A DNA stretch of 64,000 nucleotides from NCBI RefSeq assembly GCF_004307425.1, contig NZ_SEWZ01000003.1, positions 248,001 through 312,000 of the forward strand. The letters are read 5' to 3'. Below are positions 16,907 to 26,547 of this stretch, piece by piece. A program made the translations under genes and the position numbers. Under the pieces are notes generated by a model. That model ran no database searches. It was not told the origin of the DNA and was given only the letters and a program-made list of their open reading frames with translations. Each line of letters starts with the position of its first letter. Within the stretch, counting starts at the first letter, position 1. This DNA comes from Aquirufa antheringensis. GTDB taxonomy: Bacteria > Bacteroidota > Bacteroidia > Cytophagales > Spirosomataceae.

Positions 16907-18070
16907 ATGAAACCTATCTTGATTATTGGTGGTGGAATTGCCGGTTTGCAAGCCGCTACTATTTTACACCAAAACGGCAGAGACTTCATTTTGTTCGAAA
17001 AGCAGGCCAAGGTAGGTGGACGCGTTTCTTCCATAGAAAAAGATGGATTTATTTTAGACCGAGGGTTTCAGGTTTTGCAAACCTCTTATCCGGAAGTACA
17101 ACGTTCCTTAGACTTGACGGCACTTCACCTGCATTTTTTTGAATCGGGCGCCTGGGTTAAAGATCAACTGTTTTTTAATCCCCTTCGCCGACCATTTGAT
17201 TTGTTTTCATCCGATATGCTGACATTCAAAGATGTGTTTTCGTTGGCTAGAATTTGGTTTAGATTGCAAGGTGACGTGCCCGCTTTAGATGGAAATAAGC
17301 AGACAACGCAAGAACTTATTGCATCCTATTCTTTTTCTAATCGGTTCAAGAACGAATTCTTAATCCCGTTTTTTCAAGGCGTATTTTTGCAAGAGAGTTT
17401 GACTCAACCTGCCTCTTTGTTTTTCTATTATTTACATCAATTTCTCTATGGAAATGCAGCGATTCCTGCCAAAGGAATGCAGGCTATTCCAGATCAGATG
17501 GCTGCCAGTTTACCAGCTGATAAACTTCAGTTAAATCAAGAAATTGTCGCTTTAAATGCCACAAGTATTACATTGAAATCAGGTGAAAATATAGCAGGTG
17601 ACGCCGTTATTTTAGCGGTGGATTTGCCAGTGGCTGCGAAGATTTTGGGTTTACAGGCGCCGGAAACCTTAGCCTCTCGAACGTTTTATTTTTCAGCGAA
17701 AAAGGCCTCGAATGAACCTGCCTTATTGCGCTTAGTAGGGGAGCAACACTTGCTCCATTTTACGTGTTTGACGGATGTAAATCCTGGTCTAGCCCCTAGT
17801 GGCAAGGCTTTGTATTCTGCGACAAGTCTTAGCAATAGTTCCGAAAAAGAGGTGAAAGAGGCGTTGCAAAAGCAATTGCCGGGGCGAAAATTGACCCTTG
17901 TTGATAGCTTTGATATTTCTCATTCCCTGCAAAAAGTGGATGACTATGAATGGATTAAAAAGGCGGCTAATGGCATCGTATTAGCTGGAGATTATTTGGA
18001 ATTTCCGTCCTTGCAGGGTGCGCTGCATTCTGGGAGGAAAGCGGCTGAAGAAATTTTGGGAAGATCCTGA
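16907..18070 (+). CDS. FAD-dependent amine-oxidase-like oxidoreductase
   Basis: 387 aa from ATG 16907 (MKPILIIGGGIAGLQAATIL); the frame extends upstream to 16877 but the FAD motif would then sit too far in. It has the N-terminal GGGIAGL dinucleotide fold, the FEKQAKVGGRVSS motif of the flavin amine oxidase/phytoene desaturase superfamily, LDRGFQVLQTSYPE, and the C-terminal FAD block ANGIVLAGDYLEFPSLQGALHSGRKAAEEIL. Similar proteins are annotated as protoporphyrinogen-oxidase-like or carotenoid-related oxidoreductases, but no residue fixes the substrate. With a crtW-like gene in the same window a carotenoid role is conceivable; they are 14 kb apart. Confidence 0.8.
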   Translation: MKPILIIGGGIAGLQAATILHQNGRDFILFEKQAKVGGRVSSIEKDGFILDRGFQVLQTSYPEVQRSLDLTALHLHFFESGAWVKDQLFFNPLRRPFDLFSSDMLTFKDVFSLARIWFRLQGDVPALDGNKQTTQELIASYSFSNRFKNEFLIPFFQGVFLQESLTQPASLFFYYLHQFLYGNAAIPAKGMQAIPDQMAASLPADKLQLNQEIVALNATSITLKSGENIAGDAVILAVDLPVAAKILGLQAPETLASRTFYFSAKKASNEPALLRLVGEQHLLHFTCLTDVNPGLAPSGKALYSATSLSNSSEKEVKEALQKQLPGRKLTLVDSFDISHSLQKVDDYEWIKKAANGIVLAGDYLEFPSLQGALHSGRKAAEEILGRS

Positions 18071-18101
18071 TTTTCGTCAGTCAAATGATGGGTGAATTTT
18101 G

Positions 18102-18109
18102 TACCTTTG
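18102..18109 (+). promoter_or_regulatory. -7 box upstream of the haloperoxidase-like gene
   Basis: TACCTTTG is an exact TAnnTTTG box 20 bases before the ATG at 18130. The longer frame from 18085 would place it inside coding sequence, which supports the later start. The -33 element is unclear. Confidence 0.4.
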
Positions 18110-18129
18110 TGAGGTTAATCAAACCCTAC

Positions 18130-19443
18130 ATGAAAAAAATTATCTTACTTTTCGCTGTATTGTTCGTAGCAGCCTGTTCAAGCTCGAACAAAGACTATCA
18201 AAAAGCGGCTTCCAATCCTGAATTTTTAATTCGCGCGGAAGTGATGTTGACGGAAAGTGTCATTCACGATATTTTCGCTCCCCCCGTATCATCCCGTATT
18301 TACATGTATGCGAGCATCGCAGGATACGAGGCGGCCATACATGGGGAGAAAGGATATAAGTCGTTGGTAGGCCAACTCAATGGTTTCGAACAGGTGACGC
18401 AGCCTGAAAAGGGGAAAGAATATTGTTACCCGCTTGCCTCTACTCGCGCATTTTTGTCTGTGGGCAAGAAATTGACCTTCGCACAAGAATTGTATGAGGA
18501 GTTTGATAAAAAAATGGAAGAAGATTACCGGGCAACGGGGATTCCTGATGACGTTTATGAGCGTTCGATTGCACTTGGTGACTCGATTGCAGAGTCTGTG
18601 ATGAAGTATGCGGCGAAAGATAATTACAAGCAAACGCGAGGATTCCGTTTTACAGTGACAAATGACCCGGGTACCTGGACTCCGACTCCTCCAGCTTACA
18701 TGGATGCGGTTGAGCCTTTTTGGACAAAGATTCGTCCCGTTGGTTTAGACTCATCTGCGCAATTTCAGGCCCCAGTTCCGTCTACATTTGATTTGACTCC
18801 AGGTTCTGCCTATTACAAAGAAGTAATGGAGGTATACACTACCGTGAATAATTTAACGAATGAGCAGCGGGATATAGCTAATTTTTGGGATTGTAATCCT
18901 TTCAAAATGAATATCACAGGTCATGCCATGTTTGCTACGAAGAAGATGTCTCCGGGTGGTCACTGGTTAGGTATTGTGGGTCAAGTTTCTCGTCAAACAA
19001 AAAAATCCCACGTACAAGTGGCAGAGGCGTTTGCAATGACTTCAATGGCTATTTTTGATGGTTTTATTTCCTGCTGGGATGAGAAATACCGTTCGGTGAG
19101 AATTCGTCCTGAGACGGTGATTAATAATAGCATTGATAAAAAATGGATACCGATTTTACAGACACCTCCGTTCCCTGAATATACATCAGGACATAGTACT
19201 ATTTCAAGTGCGGCTGCTACGGTATTGACCGAATTATATGGTGACAAAATTGCCTTTAATGACTCTACGGAGATTCCTTATGGCTTGCCACCTCGTAAGT
19301 TCACTTCTTTTAAGCAGGCGGCAGATGAGGCATCCATAAGTCGTTTATACGGCGGGATTCACTTCCGTCCGGCCTTAGATTTAGGCGTGGTTCAAGGAGC
19401 CAAAGTGGCGCAGCATTTGATGACCAAAGTGAAGACAAAGTAA
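18130..19443 (+). CDS. vanadium-dependent haloperoxidase/PAP2-like lipoprotein
   Basis: 437 aa from ATG 18130, beginning MKKIILLFAVLFVAACSSS, a lipoprotein signal with lipobox Cys. The C-terminal half is the all-helical PAP2/haloperoxidase fold: the pocket motifs KYRSVRIRPETVI, PPFPEYTSGHSTISSAAATVL (SGH) and SRLYGGIHFRPALDLG (RxxxGxHxxxD) bind vanadate or phosphate. Family members are haloperoxidases or acid phosphatases; which applies here cannot be read. Probably anchored in the periplasm or outer membrane. Its stop codon shares one base with the start of the truncated haemoglobin gene, so the two are translationally coupled. Confidence 0.85.
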   Translation: MKKIILLFAVLFVAACSSSNKDYQKAASNPEFLIRAEVMLTESVIHDIFAPPVSSRIYMYASIAGYEAAIHGEKGYKSLVGQLNGFEQVTQPEKGKEYCYPLASTRAFLSVGKKLTFAQELYEEFDKKMEEDYRATGIPDDVYERSIALGDSIAESVMKYAAKDNYKQTRGFRFTVTNDPGTWTPTPPAYMDAVEPFWTKIRPVGLDSSAQFQAPVPSTFDLTPGSAYYKEVMEVYTTVNNLTNEQRDIANFWDCNPFKMNITGHAMFATKKMSPGGHWLGIVGQVSRQTKKSHVQVAEAFAMTSMAIFDGFISCWDEKYRSVRIRPETVINNSIDKKWIPILQTPPFPEYTSGHSTISSAAATVLTELYGDKIAFNDSTEIPYGLPPRKFTSFKQAADEASISRLYGGIHFRPALDLGVVQGAKVAQHLMTKVKTK

Positions 19444-19832
19444 TGAAAAACGACATCACTTCGAAAGCCGATATTAAAACATTTGTGGATGCATTTTATG
19501 CCAAAATGCCCTCAGATGATTTAGTGGGAAAGGTTTTTATGGAAGTGATGCACGTAGATTTTTCGACGCATCTCCCTAAAATGTATGATTTTTGGGAGAT
19601 GTTGTTGTTTCAAGGGACATCCTATAAAGGGGCTCCGATGAGACCCCATTTGCAGATTAATCAGATTCATCCCATTACGCCAGCTCACTTCGAGCGTTGG
19701 TTAGCGATGTTCAGAGAAACGCTTCGCGATTTGTTTGAAGGGCCTAAGACGGAAGAGGCGATTACTAAGGCTGAAAACATCGCGGCCACCTGGGCTTATA
19801 AATTGGATTATTTAACGAAACACCCTGCTTAA
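19443..19832 (+). CDS. group III truncated haemoglobin
   Basis: 129 aa, cytoplasmic. Pattern of group III (P-type) truncated globins: DIKTFVDAFYAKMPSDDLVGKVF at the N-terminus, HLPKMYDFWEMLLFQGTSYKGAPMRPH in the middle (helix E region, with the conserved HLxxMxxFW), and HFERWLAMFRETL with the proximal His (HF-x2-WL). Role in this group is usually oxygen, peroxide or nitric oxide chemistry. Translationally coupled to the haloperoxidase-like lipoprotein, and 1 base before the GHMP kinase gene, so all are probably on one transcript. Confidence 0.9.
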   Translation: MKNDITSKADIKTFVDAFYAKMPSDDLVGKVFMEVMHVDFSTHLPKMYDFWEMLLFQGTSYKGAPMRPHLQINQIHPITPAHFERWLAMFRETLRDLFEGPKTEEAITKAENIAATWAYKLDYLTKHPA

Positions 19833-19833
19833 G

Positions 19834-20889
19834 ATGATCGTATCAACCCCGGGTCGTATTTGTCTTTTTGGCGAACACCAAGATTATTTAGGATTACCGG
19901 TAATTGCGGCGGCGATTTCGAAGCGAATTCAGATTGAAGGTGATTTCAGGGTAGATAATGTGGTACATTTTTCCTTACCAGATGTAGGAGCGGAAGAATC
20001 ATTCGAGCTAAGCTTTCCCTTAGTCTACACGAAAGAACGTGATTATTTCAAAAGTGTGTTAAACGTATTGCACCGGAAGGGACATCGCTTAGCCAAAGGT
20101 TTGGACTTGATGGTGACCGGTACTATTCCTATCAATTCCGGGACGTCCAGTTCGTCCGCTTTGCTGGTATCGTGGGTGAACTTCTTGAACGAAATATACG
20201 GTTTAGGCTATTCCCAAAAGCAAGTAGGTGAGATTACCTACGAAGCAGAAGTACTTGAGTTTTCTGAGCCAGGCGGGATGATGGACCAGTATTCGACAGC
20301 AGTGGGGAATGTGATTTATTTAGCCTCTGTGCCGGAGATTCACATTGAAACATACGCTAGAGAGCTAGGAACTTTTGTTTTAGGAGATTCAGAAGAGCCT
20401 AAAGATACCTTGGGTATTTTGAGTCACGTGAAGTTTGGGATGTTAGGTGGAATGCAGAAAATCCAGGCGAAATTCCCGGATTTTGATTTAGCGACAGAGA
20501 ATGATCCTGCGAAATACCGCGACTTGTTAACAGAGGATGAATGGGTGCTTTTACAGTCGAATATTAGTGATCGAGATTTGTTGTTAGAAGCGAAAGCGAT
20601 GTTTGAAGGAAAAATAGCTTGGTCTGATGAAAAATTAGGTTCTTTATTAAATGAACATCAAGTAAATTTGCGGGAACACAAGCGGATTTCTACGCCCAAG
20701 ATTGACCGAATGATCCAGGCAGCTTTGGAGGCGGGAGCTTTGGGAGGAAAAATAAACGGATCAGGCGGCGGTGGATGTATGTTTGCTTACGCGCCCAAGA
20801 ATCCTGAAAAAGTGGTCGAGGCGATAGAAGCAGTGGGAGGAAAGGCTTACATTATAACGGTAGATAAAGGAACAACGAAAATAAGATGA
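19834..20889 (+). CDS. GHMP-family sugar kinase (galactokinase-like)
   Basis: 351 aa. The three GHMP motifs are clear: GRICLFGEHQDYLGLPVIAAAI near the N-terminus (sugar-binding GEHxDY), the phosphate loop PINSGTSSSSALLV (residues about 104-117), and KINGSGGGGCMFAY (about 313-326). The GEHQDY form is the galactokinase/sugar-1-kinase subgroup rather than mevalonate kinases. It overlaps by 4 bases (ATGA) the following sugar nucleotidyltransferase, so the pair probably makes a sugar 1-phosphate and then activates it to an NDP-sugar. The sugar is unknown. Confidence 0.85.
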   Translation: MIVSTPGRICLFGEHQDYLGLPVIAAAISKRIQIEGDFRVDNVVHFSLPDVGAEESFELSFPLVYTKERDYFKSVLNVLHRKGHRLAKGLDLMVTGTIPINSGTSSSSALLVSWVNFLNEIYGLGYSQKQVGEITYEAEVLEFSEPGGMMDQYSTAVGNVIYLASVPEIHIETYARELGTFVLGDSEEPKDTLGILSHVKFGMLGGMQKIQAKFPDFDLATENDPAKYRDLLTEDEWVLLQSNISDRDLLLEAKAMFEGKIAWSDEKLGSLLNEHQVNLREHKRISTPKIDRMIQAALEAGALGGKINGSGGGGCMFAYAPKNPEKVVEAIEAVGGKAYIITVDKGTTKIR

Positions 20890-21755
20890 AAAAGAGATTA
20901 TTGATTTTGGCGGGCGGTATGGCTTCTCGCATGAAGAAAGCCATGGCAGAAGTGAACAGTGATTTAGATCCTAAATTAGTGGCACAGGCGAATGCAGTGA
21001 CCAAAGGGATGATCCAAGTGGGAAAGAATGGCAAGACCTTGATTGATTACCAATTGTACAACGCACATTTAGCGGGTATCGAAGAAGTAATGTTATTATT
21101 ACATCCGACTGATAGCGTTTCGCAAGAATATTGTGAGTCCTTAATGGCTAAAGATGCCACTTGGGGGATGAAAATCGTCTTCGCTCGCCAGCAAATTGCG
21201 GCGGATCGCGAGAAACCAGCGGGTACTGCAGATGCGGTGTACCAAGCTTTATCACAACACGCAGATTGGCAAACAGGTCGCGTAATCGTGTGTAACTCGG
21301 ATAACTTGTATTCGGTGAATGCGTTGAAGACACTTTGGGCATCTGAGGTTCCTCAAGCCTTGATTTCGTATCACCGCGATAGTTTATTGTATCCAGAGGA
21401 GCGTATTTCTGCTTTTGCCTTGATTCGCACGGATGCAGAAGGGTATTTATTAGAAATTATCGAAAAGCCGACGAAAGAGCAAGCGGAAGAATTAATGGCG
21501 AAGCAAGGTCGATTAGGCGTGAGCATGAATGTGTTTGTGTTTGAGGCGAGCACTTTCTTACCTTATTTGGCTAAAACTCCATTCCATCCAGTGCGTAATG
21601 AAAAAGAATTGCCTACGTCTGTTGTGATGTTTGGAGAAGGGGAAGGTAAAGGATTCTTCGCGATTCCATTAGCAGAGAATGTGCCGGATTTAACTTCTAA
21701 AGAAGATATCTTAGTGATGCAGAAATATTTAGAGGAAACGTATGGTGATTTCTAA
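20886..21755 (+). CDS. sugar-1-phosphate nucleotidyltransferase
   Basis: 289 aa with the nucleotidyltransferase fold: LLILAGGMASRMKK (signature loop, here interrupted and followed by a long insertion before KGMIQVGKNGKTLIDYQL), GTADAVYQAL (base and sugar contact), VIVCNSDNLYSV (metal-binding DxD-like SDN) and EKPTKEQAEEL. The core G-x-A/G-S-R-M-loop differs from the usual GxGTR, so substrate prediction from family is unsafe. Translationally coupled to the upstream GHMP kinase; the pair suggests a salvage route for a free sugar to its nucleotide form. Confidence 0.8.
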   Translation: MKKRLLILAGGMASRMKKAMAEVNSDLDPKLVAQANAVTKGMIQVGKNGKTLIDYQLYNAHLAGIEEVMLLLHPTDSVSQEYCESLMAKDATWGMKIVFARQQIAADREKPAGTADAVYQALSQHADWQTGRVIVCNSDNLYSVNALKTLWASEVPQALISYHRDSLLYPEERISAFALIRTDAEGYLLEIIEKPTKEQAEELMAKQGRLGVSMNVFVFEASTFLPYLAKTPFHPVRNEKELPTSVVMFGEGEGKGFFAIPLAENVPDLTSKEDILVMQKYLEETYGDF

Positions 21756-21794
21756 AGCTTAATGCTAAATTGTGAGTGATAACCTATTCACTCT

Positions 21795-23096
21795 ATGACT
21801 TTATTGATTGTAATTGCTAGCCTTGGCCTTTTAGTACTGTTAATCACGTACTGGAAGGTCAATTCGTTTATATCCTTTTTGCTCGTCAGTATTTTCGCGG
21901 GCGTTTGTTTTGGCTTACCGCTGCCTGATATAGCCAAGTCCATCCAAAAAGGGCTTGGAGATACGCTTGGGTCTTTAGTTGTTATTCTTGTGCTAGGAGC
22001 CATGCTGGGTAAATTAGTAGCTGCTTCTGGGGCTGCAAAACAGATTTCGGGGACTTTAATTGACTTGTTTGGGTTAAAAAACATTACCTGGGGCTTGATG
22101 CTGACGGGTTTTGTGATCGGAATTCCCTTGTTTTATAATGTGGGATTTGTCTTAATGATTCCCTTGATTTTCTCTTTAGTACAACAATACAAGATTCCAC
22201 CGCTGATGGCGGGCGTGCCTATGATGGCCTCCTTGTCTGTGGCGCATGGATTTTTACCACCCCATCCATCTCCAGCGGCCTTAGTGGCGCAGTTTCACGC
22301 GAATATGGGAGAAACCTTAATCCTGGGAATTATGGTAGCGATTCCGGCGATTATTTTGGCGGGTCCTATTTTTGCCAAAACCTTAGCTCATCTCCCCGTC
22401 AAACCCTTAAAATCTTTCGCAGCAGCCGAAGTAGAGGAAACGAATCTGCCGAGTAAAACGGCCAGCTTCATTGCTGCTCTTTTTCCTGTTTTTCTATTAG
22501 TAGGAACGACGATCGCCGAAGTACAAATGCCTGATTCTGCTGTGGTGAAATTTATAGCCGATCCAGCGATGGTGATGCTGGTGGCTATTTTAGTGGCTAC
22601 TTATGTGTTAGGAATTCGCAGAGGGAAGAAAATAGAAGAAGTGATGAACGTGTATGGCGAGGCTGTGAAAGAGGTGGCGATGATTTTATTGATTATTGCA
22701 GGTGCTGGAACCTTGAAAGAGATTTTGTTAATATCGGGGGTAAGCCAGGAAATTGCTTCGTATTTAGGTGGTTTGCCTATTCATCCTTTGGTTTTAGGCT
22801 GGATGATGGCAGCCATCATTCGCGTTTGCCTGGGGTCTGCCACGATTGCAGGCTTGACGGCAGCAGGGATGATCTATCCTTTAGTGGCTGCGGGTGGTGT
22901 AAATGCGAATTTAATGGTGCTAAGTATCGGTGCAGGTAGTCTGATGTTTTCCCATGTGAATGATACGGGTTTTTGGCTATTTAAAGAATATTTCAATTTA
23001 ACTGTGAAAGAGACATTGCGTTCGTGGTCTTTAATGGAGACCATCGTGTCGATTACGGGTTTAGCTGGTGTGATGCTTTTGAATCAATTCTTGTAA
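21795..23096 (+). CDS. GntP-family gluconate/organic-acid symporter
   Basis: 433 aa, about 12 hydrophobic segments. GntP family patterns: LGDTLGSLVVILVLGAMLGK (residues about 56-75), FVIGIPLFYNVGFVLMIPLIF, SVAHGFLPPHPSPAAL and the C-terminal SATIAGLTAAGMIYPLV with FSHVNDTGFWLFKEYF. Members are inner-membrane proton symporters for gluconate or related sugar acids. It starts 39 bases after the nucleotidyltransferase gene and may belong to the same transcript, or to the pectin/sugar-acid routes elsewhere in the window (kduD). Confidence 0.88.
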   Translation: MTLLIVIASLGLLVLLITYWKVNSFISFLLVSIFAGVCFGLPLPDIAKSIQKGLGDTLGSLVVILVLGAMLGKLVAASGAAKQISGTLIDLFGLKNITWGLMLTGFVIGIPLFYNVGFVLMIPLIFSLVQQYKIPPLMAGVPMMASLSVAHGFLPPHPSPAALVAQFHANMGETLILGIMVAIPAIILAGPIFAKTLAHLPVKPLKSFAAAEVEETNLPSKTASFIAALFPVFLLVGTTIAEVQMPDSAVVKFIADPAMVMLVAILVATYVLGIRRGKKIEEVMNVYGEAVKEVAMILLIIAGAGTLKEILLISGVSQEIASYLGGLPIHPLVLGWMMAAIIRVCLGSATIAGLTAAGMIYPLVAAGGVNANLMVLSIGAGSLMFSHVNDTGFWLFKEYFNLTVKETLRSWSLMETIVSITGLAGVMLLNQFL

Positions 23097-23249
23097 ATGT
23101 GCTATTTTATCAAAAAAATACAAAATTACTTATTGTGTGCGTTTTTGTATTTTTCCAAATATTATATGCTCAATAAGCTGTTTTGCAATACAATTAACTG
23201 ATTATTCTCAGTTAATCTCGTATTTATTCGTCAATCTTTTACTTTTTTA

Positions 23250-23281
23250 TTGTTTGTTTATTAACATTTTGTTAATTTACC
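23250..23281 (+). promoter_or_regulatory. promoter-like element of SusC/SusD pair 1
   Basis: TTG (23250-23252), 20 bases, TAATTTACC (23273-23281), 41 bases before the SusC ATG. The same TTG-N20-TAATTTRCC layout precedes SusC pairs 2 and 3. The rest of the 225-base spacer is AT-rich with no other structure except TTAACATTTTGTTAA (23261-23275), a small inverted repeat. Confidence 0.5.
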
Positions 23282-23321
23282 AGCGATAGATTTATCAACA
23301 AATTTTTTCAACCCTAACTAA

Positions 23322-26300
23322 ATGTTCATGAAAAAAAACTTACTCATGACTTTGCTGTTTACCTTACTATCGGTTGCGAGCTTGTTTGCTCAAGATAGAA
23401 AAGTAACAGGAAAGGTGACCTCAGCCGAGGACGGTTCTGGTCTTCCAGGTGTTACTGTTCAAATTAAAGGAACAGGCAAAGGAACACAGTCAGACGCAAA
23501 CGGAAACTATGCTGTCTCAGTTCCAAGTTCAGCCACATTAGTATTCTCTTTTGTAGGCCTGAATCCACAGTCTGTTTCTGTGGGAAATCAATCCGTGATT
23601 GATGTTAAATTGTCTACAGACTCTCGCCAGCTTTCTGAGGTGGTTGTTACGGGTACAGGTACGGCAATCGACAAACGCTCTACTGCGATTGATGTTCAAG
23701 CGATCACAGCGAAAAATTTACCTTCTGTGCCGTCTGCTTCAGTAGACCAAGCGTTAATTGGTAAAATTGCGGGTGCTCAAATTTCTGCTGCGAATGGTAT
23801 GCCAGGTCAACCGGTAAATATCGTTTTACGTGGTATTAATACGATTAACCGGGGTACTTCTCCGATGATCTTATTAGATGGAGTTGAATTAGGTTCTACT
23901 GATCTTAATTCAATCGATTTAAATATCATTGAGCGTGTGGAGGTAATTCAAGGTGCAGCTGCTGCAACAATCTATGGTGCGCAAGGAGCAAATGGAGTTA
24001 TTCAATTATTCTCTAAGAAAGGTAAAGCAGGTAAAATCTCGATTGATATCAACTCTTCGGTGATTAATTCTACTCCTTTAAATGTGGGTAACTTGAGAAA
24101 AGCAGATAAGCATGGTTTCAAAACGAACGCAAATAATGAGGTAATTGGTGGTTCAGGAAATCCTTTGGCTTTAGATCCAATCTATGGAGCATATGGTGAA
24201 AACGTCATCTTAGCAAGTACGGATCCTACGACTAATATTAATAAGGCGTATGACAAGAACTTAAAATACTACGATCACTTTAAGATGTTCTTTACTCCTA
24301 CAACGAACTACAACAATTCTGTGGCTATCTCAGGAGGATCGGATAAAAGTGATTTTAGCTTAGCTTTATCTAATTCAGATAACGCAGGTCCGTTTAAAAA
24401 TGTGGGTGGTTTAAATCGTACGAACTTAACAGCGAACTTAGGTTTTGAATTAGCGAAAGGTTTGAAATTACGTTCGATTACGCAATTAGTTCACACGAAG
24501 AACACGATTAATGATGGAACGGGTCGTTCAATCATTTTCTCTGTATTTAACTCACGTCCATTTGTGGATTATGACTTTAAAGACGCTGACGGTAATTACC
24601 CAGGGTATTTTGGTGATGCGGTAGGTGTAAACGGTTATAACCCGAATGCAGTGAACTACTATACTACGACAGATACAAAGCGAATTGATATTAACCAAAG
24701 TTTGAACTTAAACTATGAGGTGAATAAATTCCTTTCATTAGATGCGAAGTATGGTGTTAACTACCAAACAGACAAGACAAAATATACTTATTTAAACCAA
24801 ACTGGAAATAAGAATATTATGGACCAACAGTATTGGTACTATAACTACAATGGTAATGATGCAACGGGTGAGATCAATAATTACGAATACACTAGTGCAT
24901 TCCAAAACTTATTGGCATCTGCCTTTATTACGACGGATTTACAAAAAGACTTTGGTGTAAATATTCCATTAAGAACTTCTACGCAATTATCGTTTGATTA
25001 CCGTAACAGAGAGACTACATCATACATTTCTTACGGTATCGGTTTACCTAACTATACTCCTTACAACACTTCACAAGCGGCCTCTACGTATGTAGCTCGT
25101 GATTACCGTGAGCCGTTCATTACGTATGGTTATTTAGTGAATCAGCGTTTTGACTATGGTACTTATGGGGGTATCTCAGGTGGTTTCCGTACGGATTACT
25201 CTTCTGCCTTCGGTGCAGCTTCTACGCCACAAACGTTCCCTCGTGGAGATGCTTACTTACGTGTATCTGAATTAGGAATTTTCAAAAATTCAGCGATCAG
25301 CACAACGTTAGAAGATTTTAAATTACGTGCAGCGTATGGTGAGGCAGGTATTCAACCGCGTCCATTTGATCGTTATATCACCCTAAATACAGGTGTTATT
25401 GGTGCAGGTAACGCATTCTTCTTCCCGTTAACGCAATCAAATCCAAACTTGAACGTGGAGATTTCTAAGGAATTAGAGATTGGTACGGATATCGGATTAA
25501 ACTTAGGAAAGAATTCAGCTTGGTTGAATAACTTAAACTTATCTGCTACGTACTGGAAGCGTTCTACTGATAATGCGATCTTTAACGTAGATGCTATTCC
25601 TTCATCAGGTGTAGGTACGGTAAAGGATAATGCCTTCTCTCTTGCTTCTAATGGTATCCAAGCAAGCTTAAATGCGCAGATCTATAAAGATGCGGATTGG
25701 ACATGGAACTTTACGGTAAACTTTGGAAAGCAATCTTCAGAAATTACAGCGGTTCGTGGTGGTGCTGAAGTAGTATTAACTTCTGCTGCTGGTTCTACGG
25801 GTTATATTTTGAAGGCTGGTGAGAAAATCGGACAATTGTACGGTTACTATGGTATCCATAGCTTAGATGCTAAATTACCAGATGGTACAGTCGCTATTCC
25901 AGAAGCTAACCGTGGTTTATATACGGTTGCAAGTAATGGTTGGGTAGTGAACAAGGCGACTAAAGCTCCTTTCTTCTCAGCTAAGCGTTATGCTTTAGGG
26001 GATCCTAATCCAGATTTCAATGCTTCTTTCATCACGGATTTAGCTTATAAAGGAATTATCACCTTTAATATGCAAGTGGATTTAGTTCAAGGAGCAGGTA
26101 TTTACAACCAAACTAAAGGTTGGATGTACCGTGATGGTATTCACTCGGATTACGCACAGCCTATCACGATCGATGGTCAAACAGGTGCTTGGTCTGCATT
26201 CTACCGCGGTGTGTATGCTGCTAGCTCATTTAATGGAACGAAAAATTACTTCTACGAAGATGGTTCTTTTGCTCGTTTGAGAAACGTATCTATCGGTGTT

Positions 26301-26507
26301 GATTTAGTGAGAGCGTTAGGAATTAAAGGATTCAGAAAGTTACAATTAGTGGCGTCTGGACGTAACCTTTACACGTTAACGAACTATTCAGGTATGGATC
26401 CAGAAATCGCTTCAGGTGGTAATAACTCTGCTTGGGATCGTGGTATCGATCACAACACCATGCCTAACTTACGCTCTTACCAGGTACAGTTAAACATTGG
26501 TTTCTAA
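23322..26507 (+). CDS. SusC/RagA-family TonB-linked outer-membrane transporter 1
   Basis: 1061 aa (ATG 23328 is an alternative start two codons in). Signal peptide MKKNLLMTLLFTLLSVASLFA, then a carboxypeptidase-regulatory domain (RKVTGKVTSAEDGSGLPGVTV, about 25-110), TonB plug (about 120-230 with VVVTGTGTAIDKRSTAI and GAAAATIYGAQGANGVIQLF), and a 22-strand barrel ending in the aromatic residue of QVQLNIGF. It carries a nutrient across the outer membrane with its SusD lipoprotein, energised by TonB. The substrate is not readable from sequence. It is followed by a SusD gene after 40 bases; the shared promoter motif is given separately. Confidence 0.95.
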   Translation: MFMKKNLLMTLLFTLLSVASLFAQDRKVTGKVTSAEDGSGLPGVTVQIKGTGKGTQSDANGNYAVSVPSSATLVFSFVGLNPQSVSVGNQSVIDVKLSTDSRQLSEVVVTGTGTAIDKRSTAIDVQAITAKNLPSVPSASVDQALIGKIAGAQISAANGMPGQPVNIVLRGINTINRGTSPMILLDGVELGSTDLNSIDLNIIERVEVIQGAAAATIYGAQGANGVIQLFSKKGKAGKISIDINSSVINSTPLNVGNLRKADKHGFKTNANNEVIGGSGNPLALDPIYGAYGENVILASTDPTTNINKAYDKNLKYYDHFKMFFTPTTNYNNSVAISGGSDKSDFSLALSNSDNAGPFKNVGGLNRTNLTANLGFELAKGLKLRSITQLVHTKNTINDGTGRSIIFSVFNSRPFVDYDFKDADGNYPGYFGDAVGVNGYNPNAVNYYTTTDTKRIDINQSLNLNYEVNKFLSLDAKYGVNYQTDKTKYTYLNQTGNKNIMDQQYWYYNYNGNDATGEINNYEYTSAFQNLLASAFITTDLQKDFGVNIPLRTSTQLSFDYRNRETTSYISYGIGLPNYTPYNTSQAASTYVARDYREPFITYGYLVNQRFDYGTYGGISGGFRTDYSSAFGAASTPQTFPRGDAYLRVSELGIFKNSAISTTLEDFKLRAAYGEAGIQPRPFDRYITLNTGVIGAGNAFFFPLTQSNPNLNVEISKELEIGTDIGLNLGKNSAWLNNLNLSATYWKRSTDNAIFNVDAIPSSGVGTVKDNAFSLASNGIQASLNAQIYKDADWTWNFTVNFGKQSSEITAVRGGAEVVLTSAAGSTGYILKAGEKIGQLYGYYGIHSLDAKLPDGTVAIPEANRGLYTVASNGWVVNKATKAPFFSAKRYALGDPNPDFNASFITDLAYKGIITFNMQVDLVQGAGIYNQTKGWMYRDGIHSDYAQPITIDGQTGAWSAFYRGVYAASSFNGTKNYFYEDGSFARLRNVSIGVDLVRALGIKGFRKLQLVASGRNLYTLTNYSGMDPEIASGGNNSAWDRGIDHNTMPNLRSYQVQLNIGF

Positions 26508-26547
26508 TACAGAATTGAGAAAAAGGTATCATTTAAATTTGAAAAAA

